A stretch of 64,000 bases of DNA from Nissolia schottii (Eukaryota > Streptophyta > Magnoliopsida > Fabales > Fabaceae). Below are positions 9,700-20,959 of the stretch, one piece after another; positions within the stretch are counted from its first letter, which is position 1, and each line of letters starts with the position of its first letter. The notes beneath the pieces are model-generated. The model saw only the letters and a list, made by a program, of their open reading frames with translations. It did not search any database and was not told the origin of the DNA. The stretch lies in assembly GCA_003254905.1 (NCBI GenBank), contig QANU01094629.1, forward strand, positions 68,704 through 132,703, given 5' to 3'. The translations under genes were made by a program, and so were the position numbers.

Positions 9700-12138
9700 C
9701 AATTTTTTTTTTCCTTCTCCTTTTCGTAGAAGTATGATATGTAGTGTACCTATAATTTCTATTAAAATAAAATAATATAACACATCGCAATTTTATTTAA
9801 TTTAGTAGAGATTTATAAAAAGTTTAAATGCAAATATGAATATGTAATTTTCATTTTATTAAACTTAAAAAGATTAGAATTTTAAAGTAATATTGAAGCT
9901 AAAAATAAATAATTTTAGATGAAAGTTGATATTCATGTTGTTAAGAAATTGATATGTACTAATATGATCACATTAGCTTATTAAACTTTACCTTATTAAA
10001 ACTACATCTACTTGCTACTAAACTTCTTTATCCGACAGTTGTAAATCTAATACTTTCTTAAGTGATTGTCATGATTTTAATCCGAAGAGTTAAAATATCA
10101 TAATTCACGCTAATGCTAAAATTTTCTTAGAACAAATCATAGACACATTAACAATTGAGCCACGTATAGATAAATTTAGGCGAAGCAAACAAAAAACAAA
10201 AGACCAACTTGAACTTATTTATTTTGTAGGAATATTCATCATCTTCATCACCTAGAGCACCAAGATTAGTCCCCCAATTCATTTTTCTAATTTAGTTTTG
10301 TCAAGTGCTCTTGTTACCTTCACTGATTTTAGCTCCTCAATCAACTGCATCAAGTTGTTGTAGGAAGATCCACCCTCCTCTATTGTCCTCTTCGCAGCAT
10401 CACCAAGACTCTTTGCTCTCTTTCTCATTTCTTTGCTCCCTTCATCACTTCCCATCAACATCACCACAGCATTCATGATCTCTTCCCTCATCACCACCTC
10501 CACCTCACCAGAGCTCAACCAAAACTTGTTCTCCTTCACTCCCACGGGGACCCCGATCTTCAAGACATCAACAAGCAACCTCTCATTGTAAAATTGCTCA
10601 GCAAACATAGGCCACGTTATCATTGGCAAGCCAGCATTCAAGCCTTCAATTGTTGAGTTCCAACCACAGTGAGTCACAATTCCTCCAATTGCAGGGTGGT
10701 CCAATATAAGCACTTGTGGTGCCCAGCCCCATATGATGCAGCCCTTGTTGCTTTCCTTCATCCTATGCTCAAAATCTTGCAGGAAAATGTCCCCACCATC
10801 ATCTTCATCCATTTTCCTAACGACCCAAATGAAATCATGGCCAGAATTTTCAAGCCCATGAGCTATTTCAACAAGCTGAGCGTGAGGCAGCCTTGCTAAG
10901 CTCCCAAAATTCACATACAAAACAGAATCATCTTTCTTGGTGTTAAGCCAATTTAGCCATTCTGCCCCTTGTATAACCTCTTGATCCTTGTGTTGTCCCC
11001 TATTGGCCTTTTCTCCATTGTCCTTGTTAACCCAAGCCGAAACCGGTCCTATACTCCAAGCCTTAAACCCCATTGCCGTCCCCTTATAATGCTCCTCATA
11101 ATCACTTTCGAGTTCATGAAAGCTGTTGTACAATGCTCCATAGCTTCTTCCCTCTGATTCAAACATTGCTTCAAAATATCCTGTGGCATTATTACCTCGT
11201 ATCCATTCCGCAAGCTGCAGAGGGGTCATCTCTATTCTGTGGGGCAAACCAGGAATTGTAAAATTCTGTGTATTATCAGATTCCATTCCCTCGTGAGGCC
11301 TATGCTTCCTGATAGAGTAAATGGCACAGTCAGAAAAAAAGCTTGAACAGTAAAAATGAAGCCTTGGAATTCCTAATTTAGCAGCAGATTCCATTGTCCA
11401 AGGATAACACATATCTGTGACTATACAATCTGGTTGCATTTCCTGAAACAGAAGCTCGATTTGATCTTTGAGCATTGAGATTCCAAGGCTGATTTTACGC
11501 AATGTTTCTAGGGTGGTGCCATCTTTGATGTTCTCAACACCATCAGGGAGACCAACTTGGGATGCAGGGAATTGAATCACACGAGTCTTGATGGGGTGTC
11601 CTGAGCTGAAGTCACTGTCTATGGCCTTTTGGAATGTCAAAGCATTGGCTTGGGTGGTGATGATGCTAGCGGCGGCACCGTGCCTTGCGAACAGCCTGGC
11701 TATGTCTACCATGGGGTTCATGTGGCCAGGAGTTGGATATGGGAGAAAAATTACATTCAGTTTAGACTCCATCTTCATAACACCCTATATGAGGGGAAAC
11801 TTTTTTGAGCAAAGAAGGTGCACCCATCATTTGTCATTGAATTAGATTTTAATACGAATCACACCCTCTATTAAATTCCATTTAATAGTGAATAATGAGT
11901 GAGTCAACATAATATACTTCACTCTAGATGAGTATAAATATCATTTCTATTTTTAAATTTACCGACAGAAGTTCTCATTTGGTTAATTAAGATAATAGAG
12001 ACGGCAAATTGTAGCTTAAGTTATTAACGACTTAAGAGACTTCCGGCTGTCTCCCAAGCTTACCTGGATGACTGTATATATCTTTAATAACAACATTATC
12101 AAAAGCAAATACAAAATAACCTTTCATAATGAAAGTGA
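9697..12138 (-). repeat. Right arm of large inverted repeat (contains UGT-C)
   Basis: The reverse complement of 5859-8379, with the UGT-C gene, its 3' flank (toward 9697) and its 5' flank (toward 12138). The outer part contains the third copy of the upstream module, with gccggaagtctct around 12040 and caatttgccgtctct around 12000, both on the minus strand. Confidence 0.85.
10279..11778 (-). CDS. UDP-glycosyltransferase, UGT73 family (UGT-C), intronless
   Basis: An intact 499-residue inverted paralogue of UGT-B. His19 in TPGHMNP, Asp122 in CIVTDMCYP and a complete PSPG box at 352-395 ending in Gln are present, so it appears catalytically competent. Differences from UGT-B cluster in the N-terminal acceptor half (YCSSFFSDCAIYS against YSSSYFSNCASYS) and near the PSPG box (WGWAPQ and NSTIEG against WSWAPQ and NSILEG). 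They could change acceptor preference. It is convergent with UGT-B across a spacer of 2.5 kb between stop codons, so read-through from either gene would produce sequence antisense to the other. The acceptor is not identifiable from sequence alone. Confidence 0.92.
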   Translation of the reverse strand: MKMESKLNVIFLPYPTPGHMNPMVDIARLFARHGAAASIITTQANALTFQKAIDSDFSSGHPIKTRVIQFPASQVGLPDGVENIKDGTTLETLRKISLGISMLKDQIELLFQEMQPDCIVTDMCYPWTMESAAKLGIPRLHFYCSSFFSDCAIYSIRKHRPHEGMESDNTQNFTIPGLPHRIEMTPLQLAEWIRGNNATGYFEAMFESEGRSYGALYNSFHELESDYEEHYKGTAMGFKAWSIGPVSAWVNKDNGEKANRGQHKDQEVIQGAEWLNWLNTKKDDSVLYVNFGSLARLPHAQLVEIAHGLENSGHDFIWVVRKMDEDDGGDIFLQDFEHRMKESNKGCIIWGWAPQVLILDHPAIGGIVTHCGWNSTIEGLNAGLPMITWPMFAEQFYNERLLVDVLKIGVPVGVKENKFWLSSGEVEVVMREEIMNAVVMLMGSDEGSKEMRKRAKSLGDAAKRTIEEGGSSYNNLMQLIEELKSVKVTRALDKTKLEK

Positions 12139-13089
12139 GTTACAATAAGTGATATGGAAGAAAAATTACATTTAGTTGTGGGTGGTTTTGGGCTTCATGT
12201 GTCTGCATTGCGGCTTCTTGCTGTCGGTGACTTCGCGCTTAGCCTTAATTAACTTTGCAAGTTAGCGGAGGATAAAGTGATGAATGATGAGCAAGTACAG
12301 AAGCGTTCATTTATTTGCGGAACTAAAGCGGGCATGGTTTAGATTTATTTGTTTGTGATTGTGCTTTTTATGTGCTAATTGATTGATTAAAGAAAATGTG
12401 CCTCGTGGAACGCGAGGCCGTGTCTCGGGTCACGTGTCTTTTGTTTTTGTTTTTTTTAAGATATATATATAAAATGTAAAATCGTTATTACATGGTGGTT
12501 TCTTAATTGTATTACGAGGTAAATTTCTCTGGTTAAATCTTTCTATTTTTGATAATTTTTTATTTTTAAAATTAAATTTATCAAATTTTATTCTTATTTA
12601 ATAAATTTTTTATTAGTCAAATCAATGAAAAAATTAACTTGTAAGAGATTTAGTGAACGCAAATATTGTATTAAAAAATATTAATTTATTACAATAGATC
12701 ATATAACATATCAATATGTCATATTAAATAATGAAATAAGGACAAATGAATTTAATTCTACAAAATTTCAAAAACAAAGAATTTTAGTAAAAAAAAAGAT
12801 ATTTACTCTTGAATTTAGGTGAAAAACCACCTTACTATATCAATAAGGATAGCTTTGAGCATGTAGAAATGTTTGTCGGTAATATCGCATTGGAGAAATT
12901 TCTAAACCCTAATAAACAAGAATTTCTAGGCCTGGTTGGATTTTTTTTTCTTACTTTTAATTTGTTTTTTATTTTTCAGTTTTATGAAGAAAAAATTATT
13001 GAAAATAATAAAAATAATAAAAATAATAAAAATAATTCTTATTTTTATTACAAAGTTTTGAAAAATTAAAAATAAAATAAGAATTGAAA
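12139..13089. other. Intergenic DNA with a tiny UGT scrap
   Basis: Beyond the inverted-repeat edge there is no gene. Around 12156-12180 a sequence of about 25 bases repeats the UGT start region (codons for LNVIFLPY on the minus strand), a scrap left by rearrangement. The block 12180-12470 is less AT-rich and contains cgcgaggcc and cacgtg motifs but no convincing frame. The frame at 12809-13069 ends in an AT-rich NNKNNKNN run and looks non-coding. Confidence 0.45.
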
Positions 13090-13713
13090 TCCAGAAAATT
13101 TATCCTAATTCAGTCACCCTTTGCAACCTGCGCCGAGTCCTCAAACAATCCGCTTGAATTTTTTCAATAGATCCCATCCATCAAGGTGTTTGAAAAAAAT
13201 TTACAACACTTGAATGCTTTCGTTTTTTGGGACCTCTCGTCCTTAAAGTTCAAGCTACTCAATAACAAGAGATGCCTCACTCTTGATTCATTTGAGGGAT
13301 GCTTCACTCTCTTATAATGATTTAGAAATACAATAGGAAGAATAAGAATCTCTATCTTAATAGAGGAAATTACACAAGTTTGAGAACTAGGAAGTTTTGC
13401 AAGTGATAACTCTTTTTGGCCAAGACTTTAATGCAACAAATTGATAGAAGAAAAAGAATGATTAATTATAATTGATACTCTGATTTTCTTGCATGAAATA
13501 CTGCATCAAAGACGGTATTTATAGACCTTGAAACTGTGCAAAACAATTGCCTTTTGAAGAGACACAACCACTGTTGAAAAGTCACTTCTTTTTAACATAA
13601 CAAACAATGGTAATCAATTACATGCTCTTGTAATCGATTACATGTTGTCTGAGTTCAAGTGGTAATTGATTACACTATGTTGTTATTGATTACGCCGAGT
13701 TTAGAAGAGTAAC
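13090..13713. repeat. Retroelement LTR-type repeat, first half (interrupted)
   Basis: Homologous to 54270-54835, sharing blocks such as caagagatgcctcactcttgat, gatttagaaatac and gaatgatt. It contains several near-palindromes of the form (g)taatcgattac(a) at about 13605-13695. The sequence breaks off at about 13713 and resumes at 16869. The uninterrupted relative at 54055-55130 shows that the intervening DNA is an insertion. Confidence 0.7.
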
Positions 13714-14063
13714 ACCCTAGCTAGCTAGTTTATGCTTAAGTCGCAAACTTGCTTACTAAGTTGTTATCTGCTTTAGTTGGGATAATACTTAGTCCCACAT
13801 ATGCGTTTCAAAATATAGTTACCCAAAAATATGGACCGATTTAAACCTTCATTTATACGTGTCATAATGTAAACTAGAGCCTTGTTCACGTGTAACAGAT
13901 ATCGCGAGTAGTAACGTAGCATACTTAACTAACATTTATTAGACGTATCCAGCATTCATAACAATATAACAACAAGTGGCCCATATCATATATGCACAAG
14001 CAGATACACAAATAATATCATAGTTGTCACGTACAAGTACTTAATACAATAGTACAAATATGT

Positions 14064-14127
14064 AGCCAACTATCTAAGGCTATCATAACATTTCTAGCCA
14101 ACTATCTAAGGCTATCATAACATTTCT
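14064..14127. repeat. Perfect 32-bp tandem duplication
   Basis: Two identical 32-bp units (14064-14095 and 14096-14127), each beginning agccaactatct and ending catttct. It lies inside the LTR-like insertion. The identity implies a recent duplication. Confidence 0.9.
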
Positions 14128-14872
14128 AACTTAATATTGGCGATTCTGTTCCTCGTTTGTCTCCTCCTGGTACTGTTCCCCTGGGATTTCAATTTCTTGT
14201 TCAGTGTCTGTCCCTGGAGTCACAAATGAGTGGGGTGAGAACGTTGCGTTCCCAGTGGGAAAACCTGTGGTTCTGGGTAACTTATTCTTCTCATTTATGA
14301 TTCAGGCCGCTCAGGGATTTTTAAGTGTCACAGTTATACTACATCCCTACTAGTTATTAATATTCATCCTAAGCCTGAGCAGCTTTATCTATGTTACTAT
14401 GTGACTGAGGGAACCTACTCTTTCATTATCTACGTCATCTGTTCCATATTCTAATCCTTAGATCACATACGGTCACATAATTCACATAGCTACACTTACT
14501 GTCTCAACAACCTTCGTTTTCTAAAGACCATTTTCCTTATAAGTTTCAGCTTACATCGACTTATAACCGTGCCATTTTAGTTATAAGCTTCTGCTTGCAT
14601 CCACTTATGTACAGTTATATCACATATCACATATCTTTCATATAGTCAAGTCCAACTCCCTTGCAATGGTGGCCATACGACTGCAAGCTGCTTTCTAACT
14701 CATTATCATTGAGGACCAGACTATGCTTAACCTGAGTGGTTCTGCTTCCCACGAAATAATCATCACTCAACGATAGGAGTAATTGTTCTTCTGCTTCGAA
14801 TGGCGAGAGGATCTATCGCCGTTCTTCTGCTTCGAACGTGATAGTCCAAGAGTTGGACTTGTTTTCCTCAGT

Positions 14873-15057
14873 CTGCCCTATCGACGCAACTGGGAAACAT
14901 TTGTCCCGCTGGCATGCCCTATCGATGCTACCAGGGAAATTTCCACTACTAGCATGCCCTATCGATGGTACTAGAAGTGTACTTATCATCATCATTAGCT
15001 TTCCACTATTGGCATGCCCTATCGACGCTACCAGAAGTGTACTTATCATCATCATTA
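14873..15057. repeat. Short tandem repeats with tgccctatcga core
   Basis: Four occurrences of tgccctatcga(c/t)g, near 14873, 14912, 14955 and 15016, each followed by a variant of (c)taccag or caactgg. The last two also share gaagtgtacttatcatcatcatta. It is a degenerate subrepeat array within the LTR-like insertion. Confidence 0.75.
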
Positions 15058-16868
15058 TGTACGGACTTAGTGACATCACGTCCTAGGGTTCTTTTCCTTT
15101 CTTTGCATTTATACAGTTCAATATTTTCAGGCAACAGTTCACATAGAACAAACATAGCTCAATATTTCATGTCCAATCTCAAGAATATTTTCTCTAACTT
15201 TCATCATCAAATTCAACACATATAAGGAAATAATTTCATGCTTAAACATTTCTTAAACATAAACAAACGGATATCCAGTAATTATTCCAAAATCATAAAG
15301 CATGCATCAGCTTTCTGTCAGAAATTAGTGATTAGAAACCGAAGAGGTCCAAGACCTTATCCCAAGGTTTTTGATAGCCCTAAGATCATTTTTCATACTT
15401 AGAAATTCAGGTTTTAACCCCAACTTCACGAAATTGCAGTTTTCCCTTTTTTCCCAAAATGCTATTTTTTTTGCCCGTAAAACCCTATTTTCTTCATAAT
15501 TTTAGTTCTCAAAAACCTGAAGGGCTCAAGACTTGGCCTTAAGGTTTTTTATAGTTCTAAATCCATTTTTCATGAAAATCAACCCATTTTTTTAGTCACT
15601 TTTTCAAAATACCCGTTTTACCCTTGTATGGCCGAAAACGTCGTTTTGCATCTGTTTGCTGAGAAATTCACCGGGGACTCTAAAAATCATAAAACTTCAC
15701 ATCCCCACTCAATTTTTCGTGTAGAATTAAACAATAACATTAGTTTTTCATGGTAAAATTCCCAGCATACAGTTCCTCTCAAAAACGTGCTATAGCCCTA
15801 TTTCCAGCTTAGGCTTTCCTAATTTCTGACAGAGTCACAGATAGCACCAGTAGTTCCAAACAAATATAACTATCACATATATATAGTCATGGTCACATAC
15901 AACATCCTAACATCATATATTATCTAAAAATCATATATTATCTAACATACAATCACATAGACAGTGGATAGGTCGGTTACCCACTTGTACGATTTTTGCT
16001 ACTCGTTCAATGAGTCTGCGCATAATACAAACTTGCTCGGTTGCTTCCAAGCTCTTGCTCTACGATAGATCTATGGGAGAGAGGTTTCTCTAAGACTCTA
16101 GGAGAAATTGGTATGGTTAGGGTTAGGGAACTTGGACTAGGTTATGTGAAAGAAAGTCTCTGGGTCTGTGTTCTGACAGAGTAACGATTGAGTGTGTAAT
16201 TGGGCAGAGTTTTGGTAAGGTTTTCATTCCATGTCTTATTTGAAGACTCTATGGGGTAATTTATAACCTTGGAGCACGAAATTCTTGGTCCAAAATGCCC
16301 TTGGCTAAAATTCCAACTTTGCCCTTATGCTTACCTAAGCCATGACATCATCCTAGCTTAGTCATGTAATGACTCACCATGTGACTCACCTAGTCATGAT
16401 GATTTTTGACTATGACTTGCTACATGAGCACTTCATGGTCGTGCAAAATGCTTGTGACCTGGCCATTTTTGTGGCCAAGAATTAAGGGTCACATACTGAT
16501 CAATTTTGATCAGGTTTGGTCGTTCCCGGTTCTAGTATTTCGCGTGTGGTTATTCTAAAAATATTCTGATCACGTTCTCGTGATCCCCTAATTTTTCTAA
16601 GGAAGAACGTAAGTCAATCTAAGGTATTTGTGAACTTTCCTCTATAACCGAATATTTTACAAATACCTTAGACGCGTTGTTATATTTGGATGACGAAAAT
16701 GGTGTATTCCAGTGCCTGCAAAATTTTAAGAAAATGAGCAGAATTATTTCTATAGACAATTTTTATCCTAAGAGCTCATAATTCTTCTCATGGTTTAACC
16801 TACAATGGTAATCTCTAGGCATTTATCTAGCGAGAATTTTGCAAAGGAGAGAGCGAGATGTTACAAAA

Positions 16869-17165
16869 AGCATGTAATTGATTCCCTTAAGTGTGGTAAT
16901 CGATTATAGGACATTTAAAATCATATTTTACTATTTTTCACTATATACCCTTAATGAAAAACCTTTGTGATATTATATTCAAGTTATATGCTTCATGAGA
17001 AGCTTGTTTAGCATAATCTCTTTTTGCATGAAGTTTTTCAAAAGATTTTTAAATGATTTGAATCAAAACCATGACCATAGAAAATTATCAAAAGAAAACT
17101 TTTAACCAAAGAATCTAAGTCTTAGAAAGTAATACCAAATGAAGCATTTAACTTTGTTCTTTAAA
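16869..17165. repeat. Retroelement LTR-type repeat, second half
   Basis: Continues the block broken at 13713. It is homologous to 54836-55135, sharing ttttactatttttcactatataccctt, ttcaagttatatgcttcatg and gaatcaaaaccatgacca. Confidence 0.7.
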
Positions 17166-17889
17166 ATTGAAATCACCAATATAGATTTGAAGGGTCAATA
17201 TGTTTGGAAAGCCAATTTGCTTGAGTTTTTCCTTGAAATATATTGCAATTGACTTCTAGTATGCACCATTCATTTCTCCTTTATTTAGAAATCCGTCGAT
17301 ATCCTTTTGACATCATTAAAACATATAACATTTGCATTTACTTGAGGAAACAGTGTGTTCCTTTCATTGCAACCCAAAATTACTGTCACCAAACCAATGA
17401 CTATATTTCCAACTGTAAAATATATTACAATCCCTCACTATTTTACAAGTTTAAAATCATACAAATTTATGCATAAGAGAATGTATCACTAGGATTAAAC
17501 ATCTCTTTAGTGTAACTTTAAAACTTTCAACGAAGTAATAGGTATCTAGTTGATTTAACCTTTACTCCATGTGTTAATACCAAAAGTCACACACATAACT
17601 TGCACTCCTTAATAATTTCAACAAAATTTATTAATGTTGAGAATTTTTAAGACCATGTGATTAACCTCATTTTATGAATATTTACAAGAATAAAACCTCT
17701 AAGATTTTTTATCAGAGTGACACCACTCCTATATTCACATAGTTGGAACCCTTTTGATAAATAATATTATCAACCATTAAGATTTTTAACTCACCCTCTG
17801 AAAAATATATACACATACACGTACACACACATAGCACTAAAGCTTATATCTTAGTGCTCTAGTTATAAAAGACTTGTTATTATGCATTT
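17166..17889. other. AT-rich DNA between two retroelement remnants
   Basis: No coding region or defined repeat was recognised. It may contain the decayed 3' untranslated region and LTR of the Copia remnant that follows, which reads on the minus strand, but no LTR pair could be identified. Confidence 0.35.
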
Positions 17890-19262
17890 AACCTTGAAAG
17901 TACTGTTCTACTAGAATAATATCAGGTTTTCATTATTTAATAACCATAATTTTTAATATCAATTTTGCAGTAGTCTCTTTGACTTTATCCCTTGACAAGC
18001 CTTTTGTTAATGAGCCTGTTAAATTCCTTTAAAATTTTAAATCTATGATGGTAATTATACCATCTCTTGTTGTCTCAAACTTATATGTCTAGACTTTCTA
18101 ATATAAACCTTGTTATATGCTAAGACATAATCGATTCACTATCATAGAAGAACGAAATGTCAGTCATTGATTATGGCAACAACTCTTTGTCATTCAACAA
18201 ATTTCAAAGTCATTCCGCTTCTTTTTCTATGACTAATAAAGTTATAAACTCAATATTCGTAGTAGAATATGAAATACATGTTTATTTCTTTGAGACCAAA
18301 CTTATGGCTCCACCACCTATGATGAAAGTCCACCTTGGAGCGAATTTATAATCCAACTAGTGTCAAAATAACCTTCCAGTACACTGGGATAATTACTATA
18401 AGGTAAGCCCTCCCTCATGCTCTTCGTGAGATAACCAAGAGCTCTTGTTATAATTTTCCAATATTAGTTACTAGGCCTTTCTATAAATCTCGATAGCTTG
18501 CACACAACAAATGTTATATCAGGCCTAGTACAATGTATCACATACATTAAACTTCACGTAGCACTTACATAATCTAATTGTGCTACAGGATTTTTTTTTT
18601 AATGTTTCCTTCTAATTTGCAATTAGAATTATAAGGTGTATTGGACTCCTTAAGTTTGAGATGCTCTAATTTTTTCAATATTAAAACACCTTTCTAATAT
18701 AATGAGATTGACTTAAAGCAAAGTTAATTCCATGCTTCATCACCTTTATACCTAATAATGTATCTACTTCATTCAAATTTTTAATCTTGAATTTAGAAGT
18801 TATATACTCTATTATTAGACAAATACCTTCTAAGTATATCACAATGATTAACATTTTGTCAACATATAAATAAATAATTACTCCATAGTCCTTAGTATAT
18901 TTGGAGTGTATACATTTGTGTGCATTATTATGTGATAAACCATTTGACAAATCACCAAGCCAAAAATTTTCATGTCATTATTTAGGCTCTTGTTTTAAGT
19001 CACGCAAAGACTTAACAATTTGCATGCTTCCTTTCCGTTATTGAGTAGCACGTAGCCTTTCGCTTGTTCCATAGAATTCATCATTAAGATCTTCATTTAG
19101 AAAGTTGTTTTAACATCCCTTTAATGTTAACACTACTAAAGTCCTAATTGATCCCATTCTCGCCACATGTGCAATGGTATCTAAATAGTTTAAACCTTCT
19201 TTTTGCCTAAATTCTTTAACTACTAACCTTGCCTTAAAGGTTTGTAGTGAACTTATAATACC
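17890..19262 (-). mobile_element. Decayed Copia-type pol (RT/RNase H) remnant
   Basis: Minus-strand translation in shifting frames gives, in order, a RT N-terminal stretch (RLVVKEFRQKEGLNYLDT, around 19230-19170), the RT core YVDKMLII around 18870-18845, ILGIK-like and QSHYI segments (18765-18685), RPDITFVVCKLSRFIERPSN-like sequence (18530-18470) and an RNase H tail with GSLTKGLSRDKVKET (around 18020-17960). These are characteristic Copia pol blocks. The catalytic YVDD motif has become YVDK, and several stops and frameshifts are present, so the remnant is dead. The longest clean stretch is 18681-18950. Confidence 0.8.
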
Positions 19263-19545
19263 CGGTCTTAGTTTAGGATAAAATAAGAGTTCCGTTTTTA
19301 AGTTTTAAAATTTCAATAGAAAATAAAAGATAAGATAAGATGCTTAAAATTTTAAACGAGAGTGTAAAAGAAAATATTTCGCTAATTAATAGGTTAATTT
19401 TGAATGACGAAATACTTGATTTCTAATTATCTTAGATTTTAGAATTTGATATTAATTTATTATATTTTAATTTTTTTTTTTAAAGTGAAAGAAAAGTAGA
19501 TTATATATACGAAAGATTGAGTCATTTACGTGAAGTGCATATTTT

Positions 19546-19585
19546 GCGCGCGCGCGTGTATATATATATATATATATATATATAN
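19546..19585. repeat. Alternating purine-pyrimidine microsatellite with N
   Basis: A GCGCGCGCGTG tract runs into a (TA)n tract and terminates at a single ambiguous base (19585). The uncertainty is probably a sequencing stop in the repeat. Confidence 0.85.
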
Positions 19586-19795
19586 CCTTTTTATTCTTGT
19601 CTACCATCTCACATTTTGAGTAGTTATTTAACTCATAATATAATTATTTTTAATATGTAACTGTTTTAAAAAAATTATCTTAAAAAAAATCTCACTCCCT
19701 TAAAATTCAACCTCTTACACTTTCAAATTATATTTTTTTAAATTTCACTGTCTATTTTTTTGTTTCACATTATTATCTATGTTCAATACTTGATT

Positions 19796-19803
19796 GGCAT
19801 ACA

Positions 19804-19851
<48 letters not shown>
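19796..19851. repeat. CATA/TA microsatellite
   Basis: About eight cata tetranucleotide units followed by a (TA)n run. It is a simple-sequence repeat with no coding significance, although the minus strand stays open through it. Confidence 0.9.
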
Positions 19852-19852
<1 letters not shown>

Positions 19853-20571
19853 GCACATTATAGTGCAACGTAGCTTGCAAGTCTTGCTTATAAAAAAATA
19901 AAAATAAAAATAAAAATTTGGATTACAAATCCCATTATGGAACACATGAAGCCCATAAGGTGAGGCCATTCAATGGGGGCACTTGATACAATTAGGATTT
20001 CCCTAATTGTGATTTTCCTTTGTGGAAAAAAACCACACATTGGCTTCATATAAAAGCCATTCCACATTTGTACGCTGCAAGTAATTGTTTCATTGAGAAA
20101 AACTATGTTCCTTTTTTATTATTTTTTTTTTTGTTGAGTTCGCAAAGCTTGGAATCTCAATTGTTAGAGCAAGAAATATTGCTTCTCTTCGCCCTCTCCA
20201 CCTTCTTAATTTTTGACAATTGAGTGGGTATTTACAGTCGAGGGTGGAAGGGTTGGTGTGGGTATTCAAATTTTTGGCACTATTTATTTATGAAATTGAC
20301 ATTGTCAATATCGATTTCAGGCACAATCTTACTTTTTCTTGAAATCGGTTTGCAAACTACTAATTTAAGGTTCTATTTTTTTTATTTTTTTTCTTAATTC
20401 CTAAAATCAGTTTGTAGATCACTGATTTCAGGTACTTTTGTGCAATTTTTTTTATTTGAAATCTCCTGAACTCAGAACTGATCGTGCTGATTTCAGGTAA
20501 TACAATTATATGTTTATAGTATAAAAATCTCAACCATATATAGGTATTGGCAAACTATCATTGCCATATAC

Positions 20572-20794
20572 TATTGAGCTAGAGAGAAATGAGATGAGTG
20601 AATGTGAATTGTATTGAATGAATGAACTTAGTTGTTACTTGATTGACAAGTAAGTCATATATATGTGTACAGTTGCAGAGAAAACAGACTTGCATATCAG
20701 CAAGCTATTGTAACACAAAATAGAATCAGTTACTATGCTAGCTATTAAATAACTAACCAACTAAAGCTAATGAAATACATTCATTACTCTAATA
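20572..20794 (-). repeat. 3' LTR of the Copia element
   Basis: 223 bp, matching 25736-25957. On the minus strand it starts TATTAGAGTAATG directly after the purine tract and ends CTAGCTCAATA. Confidence 0.92.
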
Positions 20795-20959
20795 CTTCCC
20801 CTCAAGTTGGAGAATAAATGTTCAAAATTCCCAACTTGGAGAATAAATGGTCAAAAAGAGGTCCTGGAATGGCCTTGGTAAGTAAATCAGCTACTTGGTC
20901 TTTGGACTTCACATGAATAAGAGTAATAGCACCTTCATTCACTTTGTCTAGTGTGAAAT

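Larger units (their letters stand above)
13714..16868 (-). mobile_element. 3.15 kb LTR-like insertion, possible Gypsy solo LTR
   Basis: The insertion splits a repeat whose intact copy is elsewhere in the window. The left end begins (a)gtaacaccct and the right end is gatgttaca, so the ends are inverted repeats of the TGTAACAYC type common at plant Gypsy LTR termini. The flanking bases agaag and aaaag are a near-perfect 5-bp duplication. There is no long reading frame and no reverse-transcriptase motif. A large solo LTR, read on the minus strand, is the best explanation. A non-autonomous element with these ends is the alternative. The leading T of the left end is A here. Confidence 0.5.
19263..20566. 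other. Intergenic DNA with microsatellites and hairpin-like repeats
   Basis: No gene was recognised. It contains a GC-repeat/TA-repeat junction (19546-19584) ending in a single N at 19585, and a (catA)n/(TA)n microsatellite at about 19796-19851. The section 19980-20220 resembles a retroelement leader or LTR fragment but was not matched. From about 20290 to 20510 there are several short sense/antisense pairs around gatttcagg/gaaatcgg. Confidence 0.4.

Noticed and set aside
10669-11845. Plus-strand frames opposite UGT-C.
   Set aside because: They mirror the minus-strand coding sequence, which has the full set of UGT motifs. The same shadows occur opposite UGT-B.
12809-13069. 86-codon frame with an Asn/Lys repeat.
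   Set aside because: It arises from an aataataaaaataat low-complexity run. There are no motifs and no support.
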